NCBI GenBank assembly: GCA_963693085.1
Contig: OY856413.1
Location: 540,630,879-540,694,878, forward strand
Source: Alisma plantago-aquatica
Taxonomy: Eukaryota; Streptophyta; Magnoliopsida; Alismatales; Alismataceae
Reading direction: 5' to 3'
DNA length: 64,000 nucleotides
Below are positions 39,024 through 50,065 of this stretch, in pieces (position 1 is the stretch's first letter; each line of letters begins with the position of its first letter). Position numbers and translations under genes: made by a program. Below the pieces are notes generated by a model. The model was not told the DNA's origin. It worked only from the letters and a program-made list of their open reading frames with translations, and made no database searches.

Positions 39024-39180
39024 CGACAGAAGCAACAACTCCTGCTGGGCGACACAAACAAGCTACTGGGCGACACACCTCTGTGTTGGATGACACAAGA
39101 CCACCATGGACGATACAAACTCACCTTAGGTCGACACAAACTCACCTTGGACGACACAAGGCAAGCCATGGCCGACACAA
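39024..39180 (-). promoter_or_regulatory. Phased CGACAC box array in the gypsy 5' LTR
   Basis: Boxes correspond one for one to those at 30531-30680 shifted by 8493 (39024, 39050, 39071, 39091, 39111, 39132, 39152, 39173). The spacing is unchanged between the two LTRs while some box and spacer bases differ. Confidence 0.6.
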
Positions 39181-39486
39181 GGCTCAAACAAGTCCAAACA
39201 ACACATCTCAAGGCCCAAACAAGCTCAACTCAGGCCCAAAGAACTCAAACAACAAGCCCAAGCCTTCCTCTCAATCCTAGAGGAAGCAAAGAGAGGGAAA
39301 CATCTCACAAGATGGCAAACTTGCACTCAAAACCCTAAACTTGGTTTATTTGCAAGTAGCCCCTTCAACTCTCAACAAAGCACAACAAAACCCTAATCAC
39401 CACTAAAGGTGTTTAGCAAGCACCAAAGCATCAAGATCAGGCTAAACAAACAGTGTAAACCCTAAACGCAGGTCAGGGTCTTTACA

Positions 39487-39584
39487 AACATCATCATCAA
39501 CATCAACATCAAAATCAACATCAACATCAACATCAACATCAACATCAACATCAACATCAACATCAACATCAACATCAACATCAA
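39487..39584. repeat. (ATCAAC)n hexanucleotide array
   Basis: About 15 near-perfect copies of CATCAA follow the gypsy element and continue the shorter array that precedes it (27300-27334). The reverse frame (39462-39674) reads as a Met-Leu repeat and is not a gene. Confidence 0.95.
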
Positions 39585-42500
39585 GCTTAGATCATCTAGT
39601 CCAATTACTAGCCTATCCTTAATAATGGATATAAAGAAGTATAGAAACCATAAATGCCATCTAAGAACTCTCATCTAGACTGATGTTACATCACTTTCTC
39701 ATAGATGACATGGATACTCACCACCTTTCTGTGTGTACTAACATTTTCATATGTACACATATGTTATTACTTGAAATAGGTTTTATCCAATGTTGAAATA
39801 TGTGATGGAAATAGCCATAGTCTATTTGATTAAGACTAAAGCCAAAAGTAAATTACCACGCATATTAGGCAATTTAGTACCACAAATCCTACAAAACTAG
39901 AAAGAATATGATGCACACTTGTGTCACATGCTGGGAACACATGTTTATGGATTTCAATAATAAGATTTCCTTGTTCTCACCATGCTAAACCTATAACCCA
40001 TACTACATGATAGAAGGAGGATAAAAAAAGTTTTAGGAGTTACACAAGTATACACCTAGTTATGGAACATGTAGTTTCTAACCTACAAGTTAAGCCAACT
40101 AGTCCAAAAAGGAAAACACATTTAGATTCTTGGGTTGAGATGTAAGATTTATTTAATTTGTATTTCACATGAGAAAATGTTTCATGTAATTAATGTTCAT
40201 GCTTTGTCACCATATGTCATGGAACTATTTATTACCCAATTCTTAACTCCAAATGACTAGAAAGTCAATGACGATAGGACCCAAACTCCATCCCTAGCAT
40301 GGTGATATCAAAGATGAATGCAAACATGTAAAATTTTAGAGCACATGAACAATTAACTAGATGAAAAAATCAACATAATCTCAACTTACATCAAGTAATA
40401 GTAAAAACATGATTTATTACATGATTCCAATTATATATTAAAGGATATAATGATACAAGTCTATTCATGTACAATAGCTAGGATTTTACAATAAGTAAAA
40501 CTTGAACACTTGCTCACCAACCATTAACTCCCAAGATACCTTTGAACCTAAAGTATACAAGAAATAAGGAGTTAAGTACAGGGCAAAAAGATATATCTAT
40601 TTAAGTCTTGTATAATTTGAAAAGATCTACAAAAGTAAATGAACCAAGATTAAACGAGTTAAGTATATACCAAAATGACCATGTTTTAATGGTTTTACTC
40701 CAATAAGACAAACAATATCAGGTATCTTAGGTCATGTGAAAAAATTCCCAATAGACAAGGTCCATAAGGGTGCTTAAAACTCCAATCCATTAGCTATCAT
40801 TTATCAATATGGTCCTCCCTAGCATGACAACTCAAGTAGGACGCCAAACCTTGTATCCATACACCAAAAATTTAGAGAGGTGGACAAGGTTTTTATAATC
40901 GAGATATATATTGTGTTTTCATGTTATTAAAACAATGGGATGAAGTGTAAAATCCTCAATTTTGGGGAAATAGAATTATGTAAATATAAGACATGAATGG
41001 ATAAGTAAACTCACCAATGATATTTTTGATGAAATAATAATGCTATTCACTCTGTGGCATGGGTGCAACCCATGTCTCAAGTGAGGCTCATGAGACTATT
41101 TGCTTGGCAAATTGGTCCTTGGGGAAAAAGAAAAATAAATAAGTGGTTTTGTGCAAAATAAATAGTAATGACTTTATGAATTAGTAGAAAACTAAAATAT
41201 GAGATAATATGCAAGTTTCCAAAAGAAAATAAGATATTTTTTGTTTCAGATAATTAATGGAATAATTGTCTAATCATGAATGGAAACATGAGATTTGAGG
41301 CATCGAATAAGAATATCTTGTACCAACTTTTGATATATTTTAATATAACAACAAAAAGAAGAAAAATTCTAAAATTTGGGAGAAAAAGAATTCTTGTACC
41401 AACTTTTGATATATTTTAATATAACAACAAAAAGAAGAAAAATTCTAAAATTTGGGAGAAAAAGAATGTTCCATGAGGTAATGATAATTGATTAAATGAA
41501 ATGTTTAAAAGAGAAAGTTTTGCACATAAAAGATAACCAATGAGACCCACACATTAGATATGAGTTGGGAAAGATATTAGTGAATTTCAATGAATTAGGA
41601 ATAATTGATTTTAGGGATATGGAAAAGAGGGAGATAAAGAATAACATATACCCCAAAGTTAAAAAGTGTTTCCTAAATAGACTAATGACCAATTGTCTAA
41701 TGTGTTCCATATAGTTATATGTATTCCTTAATGGGTTGCCAAATCCAAGTAGAAATAAGAATGTGTTGAAGTCTTTTCTTGACCTTCGTATTTATAAGAG
41801 CAAAATCCAAGATGTTTTTATATAAGGGAAAATAAGGAGTATATATTTTATTACTTCATAAAAGAGATGCCATACCAACTTTGTACAAATTGGAAGCCAA
41901 ACCATTTCTATAAATTAAGGAAGGTATTGATCATTTTCCCTTTTACATCAAGGATATCCCAAATCCAAGTTTTAAGGAGGAGGTGATGATTTTCTATGTA
42001 ACCTTTTGGGTCTATATAGATTGTAACCATGAATTTTCCCTAAGAAAGGGAGAGAGAGGAATATATAGTAATTGAGTTGCCTTTATCACACGATTCTGTA
42101 TGGAAACAGACATACCAACCCACATGTTCTCCCCTCCCTAGTTCCTATAAATGGCTCAAGACCTCTTAGATGTGATGGCAAGAAGTACTTGCAACCCCAG
42201 GGCACTTGAATATCTGCAAACATCTATATTTCTCCCTTTGTTTCCTGAGCAACACAATGGATGGCTCTGGTAAGCCTCCACGATGTGCCCTAGGCCCGGT
42301 GGACAACCATGAGATATTTAGAGGGAGAGAAGACCTCTGGGAAGGACTACAAACTTATCCATCCCTACCATGCTACCCATGTATGAATTCATGGCCTCTT
42401 AGTTTAGTTTCTAGCCTTGTTCACCATAAAATCCCAATCATCGTCCTCCTCAACCATGACCTCTCTAGCCACTCCAAGTACCCCTTAAGGGTCAGGTAGA

Positions 42501-43086
42501 GCTCGCAGAGGTGTTAGGATATTCACCCGACCCTCTAATGCCCCAAAATGCAGATTCAATACTCTGATTCACTCTTTTAGATGCATGACCAAGACATTGC
42601 TAGGAAAATGGTAGTCAGGGGTTAAATTACCTACCCTGACCCTGAGCACGTGGGCTCCTTGTTCATGGTGTCATGGGGCAATACGGTCATCACAACCACT
42701 CATAAAGGTCTACTTGTATGGATCCTAGTCCTGACATGGATCTAGCCTATCATTTGGGACCCGACTAGGTAGAAATAAGAAATGGGTATGGATATGTTGA
42801 TGTGGCATTCTGTGGTTGGTCCGTAAATGTTAATTTTCCAATAATTTTAGAAATTAATTAGTAACTCAGAATATAACAAAATTATATACTAAATTGATCA
42901 GAAAAATGAGAGGAACACAAACAAAAATGTAGTTGAGACTTAAATCTGATTATACTTCTAATGTGTTAGTGGCAATTGAAGCACGCAACCTTAGTTTTGG
43001 ATATCAAAGAGTATAAAATGTTAAAAACCTATTTTATGCTTTTAGATGATATTGTTGAATCCTATAGGAAACTAGGATGATGATGA
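39585..43086. other. Spacer with decayed repeats
   Basis: AT-rich sequence without recognised genes. It includes the paralog (40200-40940) of 19600-22095. A 'tgtaaaatcctcaattttgg' stretch at 40939 looks like the start of an old gypsy-type LTR. A GC-richer patch at 42200-42500 contains a 97-codon frame with no identifiable domain. Confidence 0.4.
41316..41467 (+). repeat. 76-bp perfect tandem duplication
   Basis: Two adjacent copies (41316-41391 and 41392-41467), beginning TCTTGTACCAACTTTTG and ending GGGAGAAAAAGAAT, appear identical. This is a very recent local duplication, or possibly an assembly artefact. Confidence 0.9.
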
Positions 43087-44545
43087 TGTTGGTATGTATG
43101 CCCATAGAGCAAGTCATATGATGATTGTAATGGGATACTTTGTAAACGATTTGAATAATAATAAAGGCAATTTCCAATCTATATGTTTAAACTGTTTCTG
43201 AGATGATGGTGTAACATGACAGATGTCTAAAGAATGGTTTTACTCAATGACGTATGTTTTTAGGTTCAGGACCTAAACGATGAGATCATACGGATGTTAA
43301 GAGTATACATTCTTGTTTGGTCCCTAGTCGGTTGTTATTGTGGAAATAACCATAGACATCAATAACACTAAAGACTATATTGTGTGTTGGTTGATGAGAG
43401 AATCTCATTAGTCATGATATAGTGATATCAAACCAAGCACATAGGTACTTGTTAGAGAACAAGGTACCAGACAGACCCACCGTGAGAGTGACACATGGAA
43501 CCATGACTTGGTAGTCACAGTCAGCTCTCACAGTGATGGTGGTGAGTGTGATTCTTAGACCTAAAATCACTACACTCAACACATGTCATTGGGTACACTT
43601 TGACATCATCAAACACAGTCCTGAAACATGGGTTGTTATAAAGGTGATGATTGGGTGGCTTTGACACATGGGGCTTTTGAGGGGTGAGTGATAGATATGG
43701 GATTTGTCCCTCCTGAGGGAGTTTGATGTCCTTGGCCACTTGATGAGTAGGATTGAGAAAGGCATGTGCATGCACGTGTGAATCAATATGTGATATTGAT
43801 GTCACACACATCTCACTCAGTCTGCTCTGAGATCAAGGAAATGAATGAACGTTGACAGGATGACTGTTCCATGCCTCGAGTTCATTCAGGATATCAATGA
43901 CAAAGGAATTATACATTCACTGTAACACCATTAACGGATTGTAGGATTGAAAGTTGTTCTCCAACTTTCTATTTCACTTGGGTAGCACTGATGTGTGACT
44001 AGGCACCACTCTTTTCTTGTGAAGTCATAAGTGTTATGGACTTTCACTGCCAACGTGAAATGGACCTGTAGGGTCACACACATAGGATTTAACCTGGAAG
44101 AGGAGTTTGCCACAAACATGTTTAGATTGATTACTAAAGGAGTTTAGTAGTTCAATTAAACACTCAATCAATTGATAGCTCAATATCATAGTGTTCAAGG
44201 TGTTGGACTGATTGATTAGAGTATCAGATTGATTGAAACCGCAATTGACTGATTCTGCACAATCTGTACTCCCAACCGATCGAATCATGTGATGAACCGA
44301 TCGGCTCAGCTTGGTGAACCGATTGGCTCATGTGATGAACCGATCGACTCAAGGACAGGGTGAACAATTGCTTCAAGTGTTGAAATGATCAGTTCAACTA
44401 TTGCAACCGGGCAACTTGGGAAAGTAGGATTGGTGAGAATTTTCCTTTCGTTTCACTTGCCCAATTTGATTGGAACAAGGATTGGTATTTGATACCAATT
44501 AGAAACAAAAGTTGGAAAGTCAATCGGGAACTGATTAGGACCACG

Positions 44546-44661
44546 AACCGACCGGTTCAGAAGTGAACCGATCGGCTCATGGGTCCCAACCGATCGGTTG
44601 AGGTGTCAACCGACAGATTCAGATCCCCAACCGACCGTTTCAATTGTGAAACGATCAGTTC
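44546..44661 (+). promoter_or_regulatory. Phased AACCGATCGGTT box array, copia 5' LTR
   Basis: Six palindromic boxes of the type AACCG(A/T)(C/T)CGGTTC start at 44546, 44566, 44588, 44608, 44629 and 44649, spacing 20, 22, 20, 21 and 20. They lie 100-215 bases upstream of the TATA motif at 44761. The equivalent array in the 3' LTR has the same spacing, and the old solo LTR keeps boxes at 2959, 2980, 3002 and 3023 (21, 22, 21). An enhancer role is inference. Confidence 0.65.
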
Positions 44662-44760
44662 AGGTTGCGAGTTGGTTGTTTTGTGGAAAATCTCGAACCC
44701 TTCTACTCCTACTTTAGTCCCGCATTGCCTGGGATGGAGAACCCTGTCCCATGACCCTCC

Positions 44761-44770
44761 TATATGTATA
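44761..44770 (+). promoter_or_regulatory. Candidate TATA box, copia 5' LTR
   Basis: TATATGTATA within CCTCC-TATA-GGGG. The 3' LTR has the tighter TATATATA at the same place, so the 5' copy is two bases longer and interrupted, possibly weakened. Confidence 0.5.
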
Positions 44771-45327
44771 GGGGTATTGGGGGCTTCCCAAAGTACAACT
44801 CAGTGCAAACCAGTTGCTCTGCAAAGTTGTCGTTCTCTCTGGTTTTGGTAACCAAGAGAGCCTGAGCAAGTGCTACCCGATAAGGGAGGCACAGAAAGGG
44901 AAGGACCACTACAGAAAGCGACTGGTGGTAGGAGAGTGTGTTGGTGACTAGTACGCCAACAGGAGGGTGTGACTCCTTCCGATTCCTTGTGTGACAAGGA
45001 GATCGGAGTTCCAGGTAGTCTGTGTGGACGACTATAGAGGCGGGAGACCTCTGTCGCTCGGAGGACAACAATCAATCCCAACTGTCCCGGTGTGACCAGG
45101 AGTCTTCAGTCCCGGTGCGACCAGGAGCTGTACAGATACCTTCCAAGACCGGAGGTGAAGACCGCGCAATGCACGAGGTATTGTCACCGAGCAAGCCTCG
45201 GGACAAGGTATGCATCCACAAACCATCGTTCCTATTGTATAGACGTTGACGTGATTCCTTTTGTTCTGGGATTGAGGGAGAAAATTTTTGTTTCCGCTGC
45301 TTCTCTGCCTCCCCTAAAACCCAACAG

Positions 45328-45340
45328 TGGTATCAAATCC
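45328..45340 (+). other. Copia primer-binding site
   Basis: TGGTATCAAATCC begins one base after the 5' LTR end. It resembles the initiator-Met site TGGTATCAGAGC in its first eight bases. Confidence 0.8.
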
Positions 45341-46683
45341 ACGTCAACTTCTCTATATTTTAGGATTATCGATATGATTGATTTTGGTTTGTCGCCTTTA
45401 TTTATTTTATACGATGCGAATAAAATTGGATTTATGCATGTCCAATCCACAAATCCCTAATATACATATATGATATGTAATATTAATGCACTCGATACGC
45501 GTCACCCTTAAACGAGTTTTGTGGTGGATGTGTGGCATGGTTATGGCCTATAAACGCAATATCTGTGTGTGGTTGTATGTGGTTACTTGCATCTCAGTCT
45601 ACACATCGAGTCCCTTCTCCTATTCTTGATGTAACTCGAAATAATTTGAGATTTCTTTTCCTACCTTTGCTTCCCCTGAATGTAACTCGGGGTTTTAAAA
45701 TTTAATTGTAAATAGGATAGATTTTATTTCCTGTTATGTCAAAGAACGGCGGATGACCTGAGATGATCGGTTCAAGGTGTGAACCGATCGGTTGGTGTTC
45801 TAGACGACCAGTTCGAGGAGCGAGACGAGCGGATGGCGACCTGAGGAGATGCACGACGACCGATGAACCAATCGGGTGGTGGCACCCGAACAACGAACTT
45901 GATGGCGATCCGATCAGTCATGGAGTTGAGCTGATCAAACCGAGAAAGGCAGGCACAAATTTCATCTTATTCAGGTTGCATGTGATGTAGACCTAGATGA
46001 CCGTGATTCCTCTTGGCTCGAGGAATCACAATAGGATGTCCATAATCATTGCTTTTATCGTTTCACATGTTTTTCTGTGGGATATAGCATGTATATGATA
46101 CATACTATATATTGTGGTGATTGGATATGTATATGTATATAAAAACCAATTCCCTCATTAAATATTAAGTTTTAGATGCCTTCCAAATGTGACACACGTG
46201 AAAAGCTTGATCGACCAAGTATGGGCACGGCCTAGCGTGGTGCACCATCTATCTCGTGGAAGCGTGAAGGATGAATGTGTGGGTCTGCCCTAGCAGGGTG
46301 CATATTCATCGTGTTGGCTTTGGGTCAGACTTAACAAGGTGATCTAGATGGGATCTAGTACCTTGAGGCATGGAGATGATCATGGCAAAGAGTTGCATAT
46401 GACATCTTTCAAGAGTTGCATATGATGCAATTGGCAAGAGTTGCCTACCTGGGAGACCTGAGTTGTGGGTGACAACCCTAGCTGGTCCATGGCTCAGAGG
46501 ATTTTAGGATGTTGACCCACTAGAAGATTGTACGCTGCAATCTTCTGAATTGATGGTGAGGGCTGTCAATTTGAGTCAAAATAGTGGGAGCGGTAATTAA
46601 TTAAAGGCCTAATTAACTATCGTCAAATTTTATTCAAATAAAATCAAAAGGAGTTTTGACAAAATGCAATTTTCTCTTGTAGA
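45341..46683 (+). other. Copia leader region
   Basis: About 1.3 kb between primer site and gag with no coding frame. It contains further CCGATCGGTT-type boxes (45765-45880). A pyrimidine-rich 'ttttctcttgtag' lies immediately before the gag ATG and looks like a splice acceptor, so the leader may be partly intronic. That is inference. Confidence 0.5.
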
Positions 46684-46953
46684 ATGGTAAAAGAATCATC
46701 TTTTAAAATGGGCAAATTAATTGAGAACAAATTCCAGAACTGGTTGATGACTGTAAGAAGTGTTCTGCACAATCTAGATATACCAGGAGCCTTTGAATCC
46801 ACTCTATGTATGCTTAATGCGTTAGTGAAGAAGAAAGAAGGTAAGGGAGAGAAGGGTTCTCTCGCCAAACCAATTTCTTTACATGGAGAGGATGGAAGGA
46901 ATGATGGAAGAAGAAGTCAGAGACAAAGATCTCTACTTCTGATGTATACGTGA
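46684..46953 (+). pseudogene. Copia Gag remnant (internally deleted)
   Basis: The frame starts MVKESSFKMGKLIENK and keeps the FQNWLMTVRSVL segment typical of copia Gag N-termini, but then jumps to a Lys/Gly-rich tail (KKKEGKGEKG). It is only about 90 codons where related Gags have several hundred, and no CCHC knuckle is left. It is in a different frame from the protease; the pol frame is already open upstream of 46950 (codons KISTSDVY before the listed start). A large internal deletion with frame loss explains this. Confidence 0.75.
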
Positions 46954-48356
46954 TAGAGATTAACTTTACTACTTCTTCATCATGGGTACTTGATAACGGA
47001 TGCGGATCTCACATTTGTTCAAATGTGAAGAATCTTAAGAGAAGTAGGCCTTTAGGGAAAGGCGAGGTTGAACTATGTGTTTCCAATGGGGCAAGAGTTG
47101 CCGCCAGTGCTGTAGGAACCTATGAGTTAACTCTACCAAGTGGGCTAATAATAGAGTTGAAGAACTGCTATTATATACCTGCCATAAATAGGAATATCAT
47201 TTCCGTCTCTTGTTTGGACAAGGAAGGATTTGAATTTCTTATTAAGATTGGAAATTGTTCCATTTCTAAAGATGGGATCTTTTATGGCAGTGCCCCAATG
47301 TCTTATGGTCTATACTTGATAGATTTGGAGACAAGTGTATACAACATAAACACCAAAAAGCAAAAACTCAATGACTCCAACAAAACATATCTTTGGCATT
47401 GTCGTCTAGGGCACATAAATGAGAAGTGCATTTCTAGACTCCATAAAGATGGTTATCTAGACTCTTTTGATTATGAATCAATAGAGACATGTGAATCTTG
47501 TTTATTGGGAAAGATGACCAAGACTCCCTTTTCAGGTAAAGGGGAGAGAGCTAGTTATCTATTAGGACTCATACATACTGATGTATGTGGACCTTTAAGA
47601 ACTAATGCCAGAAATGGGTGTCAGTACTTCATTACCTTCACTGATGATTTCAATAGGTATGGCTATGTGTACCTGATGAATCATAAGTCAGAAACCCTTG
47701 AAAGGTTCAAGGATTTCATGAATGAAGTACAGAACCAACTTGGTAAAAGTATTAAGGCACTTCGATCTGATCGAGGTGGAGAATACTTAAGCCAGGAGTT
47801 TGAGGACCTTCTACGAGCCCGTGGTATTGTATCACAATGGACTCCGCCTAGAATACCACAGCATAATGGTGTGTCTGAAAGAAGGAATCACACATTGTTG
47901 GATATGGTGCGATCAATGATGAGTTTTGTTGATCTTCCAATTTCCTTCTGGGGTCATGCTCTTGAAACCGCCACGTTTACACTTAACCATGTACCATCTA
48001 AATCAGTTCAAAAGACACCATATGAGATATGGTATGGGAAGCGTCCCAATTTGTCTTTTATGAAGATTTGGGGTTGTGAAGCTTACGTCAGGAAAATGTT
48101 TCCTGATAAATTTGGACCCAAATCCGATAAATGTTATTTTTTTGGATACCCCAAGGAAACAAGGGGATATTATCTATACCACCCTACTGACAACAAAGTG
48201 TTTGTTTTCAGGGATGTTGTGTTCCTAGAGAGGGAATTTATTTCCAAAGGAAATAGTGGGAGGAAAATAGAGCTTGAAGAGGTTCAAGCCCAACAAGAAA
48301 ACATTGAACCGATAGATGTACGAGAGGAACATAGAGATCCACAAGGTGTTGTGTAA
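46950..48356 (+). pseudogene. Copia protease and integrase
   Basis: Residues 1-100 are the aspartic protease, with the active site reading WVLDNGCGSHIC (Asp15). The usual D-T/S-G triad has Asn in the middle, so the enzyme is probably impaired. Residues around 150-190 form the GAG-pre-integrase HHCC finger (LWHCRLGHINEK, then CESCLLGK). The integrase core has Asp211 (HTDVCGPL), Asp274 (SDRGGEY) and Glu310 (SERRNH), the expected D,D-35-E spacing. The integrase is followed by the IWGCEAYVRK and GYYLYHP segments. The frame ends at TAA 48354-48356, which is in phase with the downstream RT, so it is a nonsense mutation and not a natural end. Confidence 0.92.
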
Positions 48357-48932
48357 TCTCAGTCTCCTCAGGTAACACAAGGACCTCGTAGATCTAGTAG
48401 GACCCGCCTTGAACCTGAGAGGTTTGGATACCTTGTGACTCAGGAAGGTGGTGAGTTGATCATAGATGATGATCCAACTACCTACATAGAGGCTATGGAG
48501 GGACCAGATTCTGAGAAATGGCTTGAAGCCATGAGATCTGAGATGGAATCCATGCACTCCAACAAAGTATGGACTTTGGTGGAACCACCCGAAGGGGTAA
48601 AACCCATAGGGTGCAAGTGGGTCTTCAAGAAGAAGACCGACATGGATGGAAATGTGCAAAATTATAAAGGTAGATTCGTTGCGAAGGGATTTCGAAAAGT
48701 TCAAGGTGTTGACTATGATGAAACCTTTTCTCCAGTTGCCATGATTAAGTCTATCAGGATCATGCTTGCTATTGCAGCTTATTATGACTATGAGACTTGG
48801 CAGATGGATGTTAAAACCACATTCCTTAACGGGAATATAAATGAGGATGTGTACATGACACAACCTGAAGGTTTTGTAGATCCAAAGAATGCCAATAAAG
48901 TCTATAAACTGCAAAGGTCAATCTATGGATGA
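48357..48932 (+). pseudogene. Copia reverse transcriptase, N-terminal part
   Basis: In the same frame as the integrase after TAA 48354. It contains the RT entry MRSEMESMHSNKVWTLVEPP, then GCKWVFKKK, YKGRFVAKGF, FSPVAMIKSIRIMLAIAA and QMDVKTTFLNG (family usually Ala for the second Thr). The frame ends at TGA 48930-48932 inside a conserved segment. The next part continues in another frame, consistent with loss of a single base at about 48929. Confidence 0.9.
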
Positions 48933-49483
48933 AGCAAGCATCTCGGAGTTGGAATCTTCGATTTGATGAGGAAGTCAAAGTCTTTGGCTTTATTCAAAAT
49001 AAAGATGAACCTTGTGTGTACAAGAAGGTTAGTGGGAGCTCGACCACATTCCTCATATTGTATGTGGATGACATACTTTTGATGGAGAATAATGTCTTAG
49101 CCTTAGAGAAGGTAAAGACTTGGCTTGGGAATACTTTCTCAATGAAGAACTTAGGAGAAGCATCCTACATTCTAGGAATTAAGATCTATAGAGATAGATC
49201 TAGAAGGCTTCTCGGACTAAGTCAGAGAACGTACATCAACAAAGTGCTGAAGCGGTTCATCATGGAGAACTCAAAGAGAGGCAACATCCCCATGCTACAT
49301 GGAGTCACCATCTCTAGAGCTCAATGTCCCCAATCTTGTGAAGAGAGGGAGCGTATGAATGGGATCCCATATGCACCAGCCATCAGATCCATCATGTACG
49401 CTATGTTGTGCACACACCCAGATGTCTCATATGCTCTCAGCATGACGAGCAGGTACCAGTCAGATCCCGGGGATGCTCACTAG
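48929..49483 (+). pseudogene. Copia reverse transcriptase, C-terminal part
   Basis: It continues the RT after the frameshift with KQASRSWNLRFDEEV, CVYKKVSGSSTTFLILYVDDILL (catalytic YVDD at 49061-49072), NTFSMKNLGEASYILGIKI and PYAPAIRSIMYAMLCTHPDVSYAL. The frame ends at TAG 49481-49483, at a site where relatives have Trp, and stays in phase with the RNase H below. Confidence 0.92.
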
Positions 49484-50050
49484 ACAGCTGTAAAGAACAT
49501 CCTCAAGTACTTGCGAAGGACTAAGGATCAATTTCTGGTTTACAGCGGCGAGGAAGAGATGGTTGTAAAGGGTTACACCGATGCAATCTTCTAAACCAAT
49601 AAAGATGATTACAGATCGTAGTCAGGATTTGTATTTTGCCTTAATAATGGAGCTGTGAGTTGGAATAGTTCCAAGCAAGAAACAGTTGCCGATTCTACTA
49701 CAGAGGACGAGTATATTGCTGCTTCACATGCAGCAAAGGAGGCTGTGTGGATCAGGAAGTTCATTTCTGAACTTGGTGTAGTTCCTAGTAGTTGTGATGC
49801 AATTGAGCTTTATTGTGACAATAATGGAGCTATTACACAAGCTAAGGAACCCAAATCACATCAGCGGTCCAAGCACATACTGCGACTCTTCCATCTCATA
49901 CGAGAGATCATACATCGAGGAGATGTGAAGATTTGCAAAGTACCAACTGAAGACAACATAGCTGATCCACTGACTAAGGCCCTTTCTCAGCAGAAGCATG
50001 ATGGTCATGCTAGGTCACAAGGACTGCATTTCCTTGGTGACTGGCTCTAA
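49484..50050 (+). pseudogene. Copia RNase H
   Basis: In phase with the preceding RT part but interrupted by TAA 49592-49594 and TAG 49619-49621. The RNase H acidic residues are visible: Asp in KGYTDA, Glu in DSTTEDEYIAA and Asp in LYCDNNGAI. The C-terminal KEPKSHQRSKHILRLFHLIREI and ADPLTKAL motifs are typical of copia. It ends naturally at 50050, 15 bases before the 3' LTR. Confidence 0.92.
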
Positions 50051-50065
50051 GTGCAAGTGGGAGTC
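50051..50065 (+). other. Copia polypurine tract
   Basis: GTGCAAGTGGGAGTC directly precedes the 3' LTR. A 'gtgcaagtgggag' tract before TGTTGG is common in plant copia elements and primes plus-strand synthesis. Confidence 0.75.

Larger units (their letters stand above)
27335..39486 (-). mobile_element. Complete Ty3/gypsy chromovirus, 12.15 kb, defective polyprotein
   Basis: Two LTRs of identical length (27335-30993 and 35828-39486, both 3659 bp) flank a 4.8-kb interior. The coding strand is the reverse strand, so the right LTR is the 5' LTR. The primer-binding site, short leader, gag with CCHC knuckle, protease, reverse transcriptase, RNase H, integrase and C-terminal chromodomain follow in the order expected of a chromovirus (Tekay/Del-like). 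The target duplication is AACAT (27330-27334 and 39487-39491), although the target is itself a CATCAA repeat. All domains remain in one frame from 35760 to 31006, interrupted by 11 stop codons and no frameshift. It cannot make a full polyprotein. Confidence 0.95.
35828..39486 (-). repeat. Gypsy 5' LTR (right copy, 3659 bp)
   Basis: Partner of 27335-30993, with the same length and landmark spacing. Termini in + orientation are TGTGGCAACACATCCC and GTCTTTACA, so TG...CA ends are intact here while the left copy has decayed to TAGA. It contains the same TATA-like motif (38862-38869) and phased box array (39024-39180). ORFs inside it are non-coding. Confidence 0.93.
43087..45326 (+). repeat. Copia 5' LTR (2240 bp)
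   Basis: It matches the 3' LTR throughout, with point differences and two sizeable indels: about 40 extra bases near 43470-43510 and about 40 extra near 44285-44345. It has terminal TGTTGG...CCAACA inverted repeats. ORFs inside (43521-43811, 44579-44851, 44760-45081 and others) are non-coding LTR sequence. Confidence 0.94.

Noticed and set aside
42206..42499. 97-codon ORF in a GC-richer patch
   Set aside because: No signal of a known family, no supporting splice sites or upstream promoter seen; left as spacer.
48354..48932. Possible programmed frameshift or stop readthrough in copia pol
   Set aside because: The break lies inside conserved RT motifs, and three more stops follow in RNase H; the pattern is ordinary decay.
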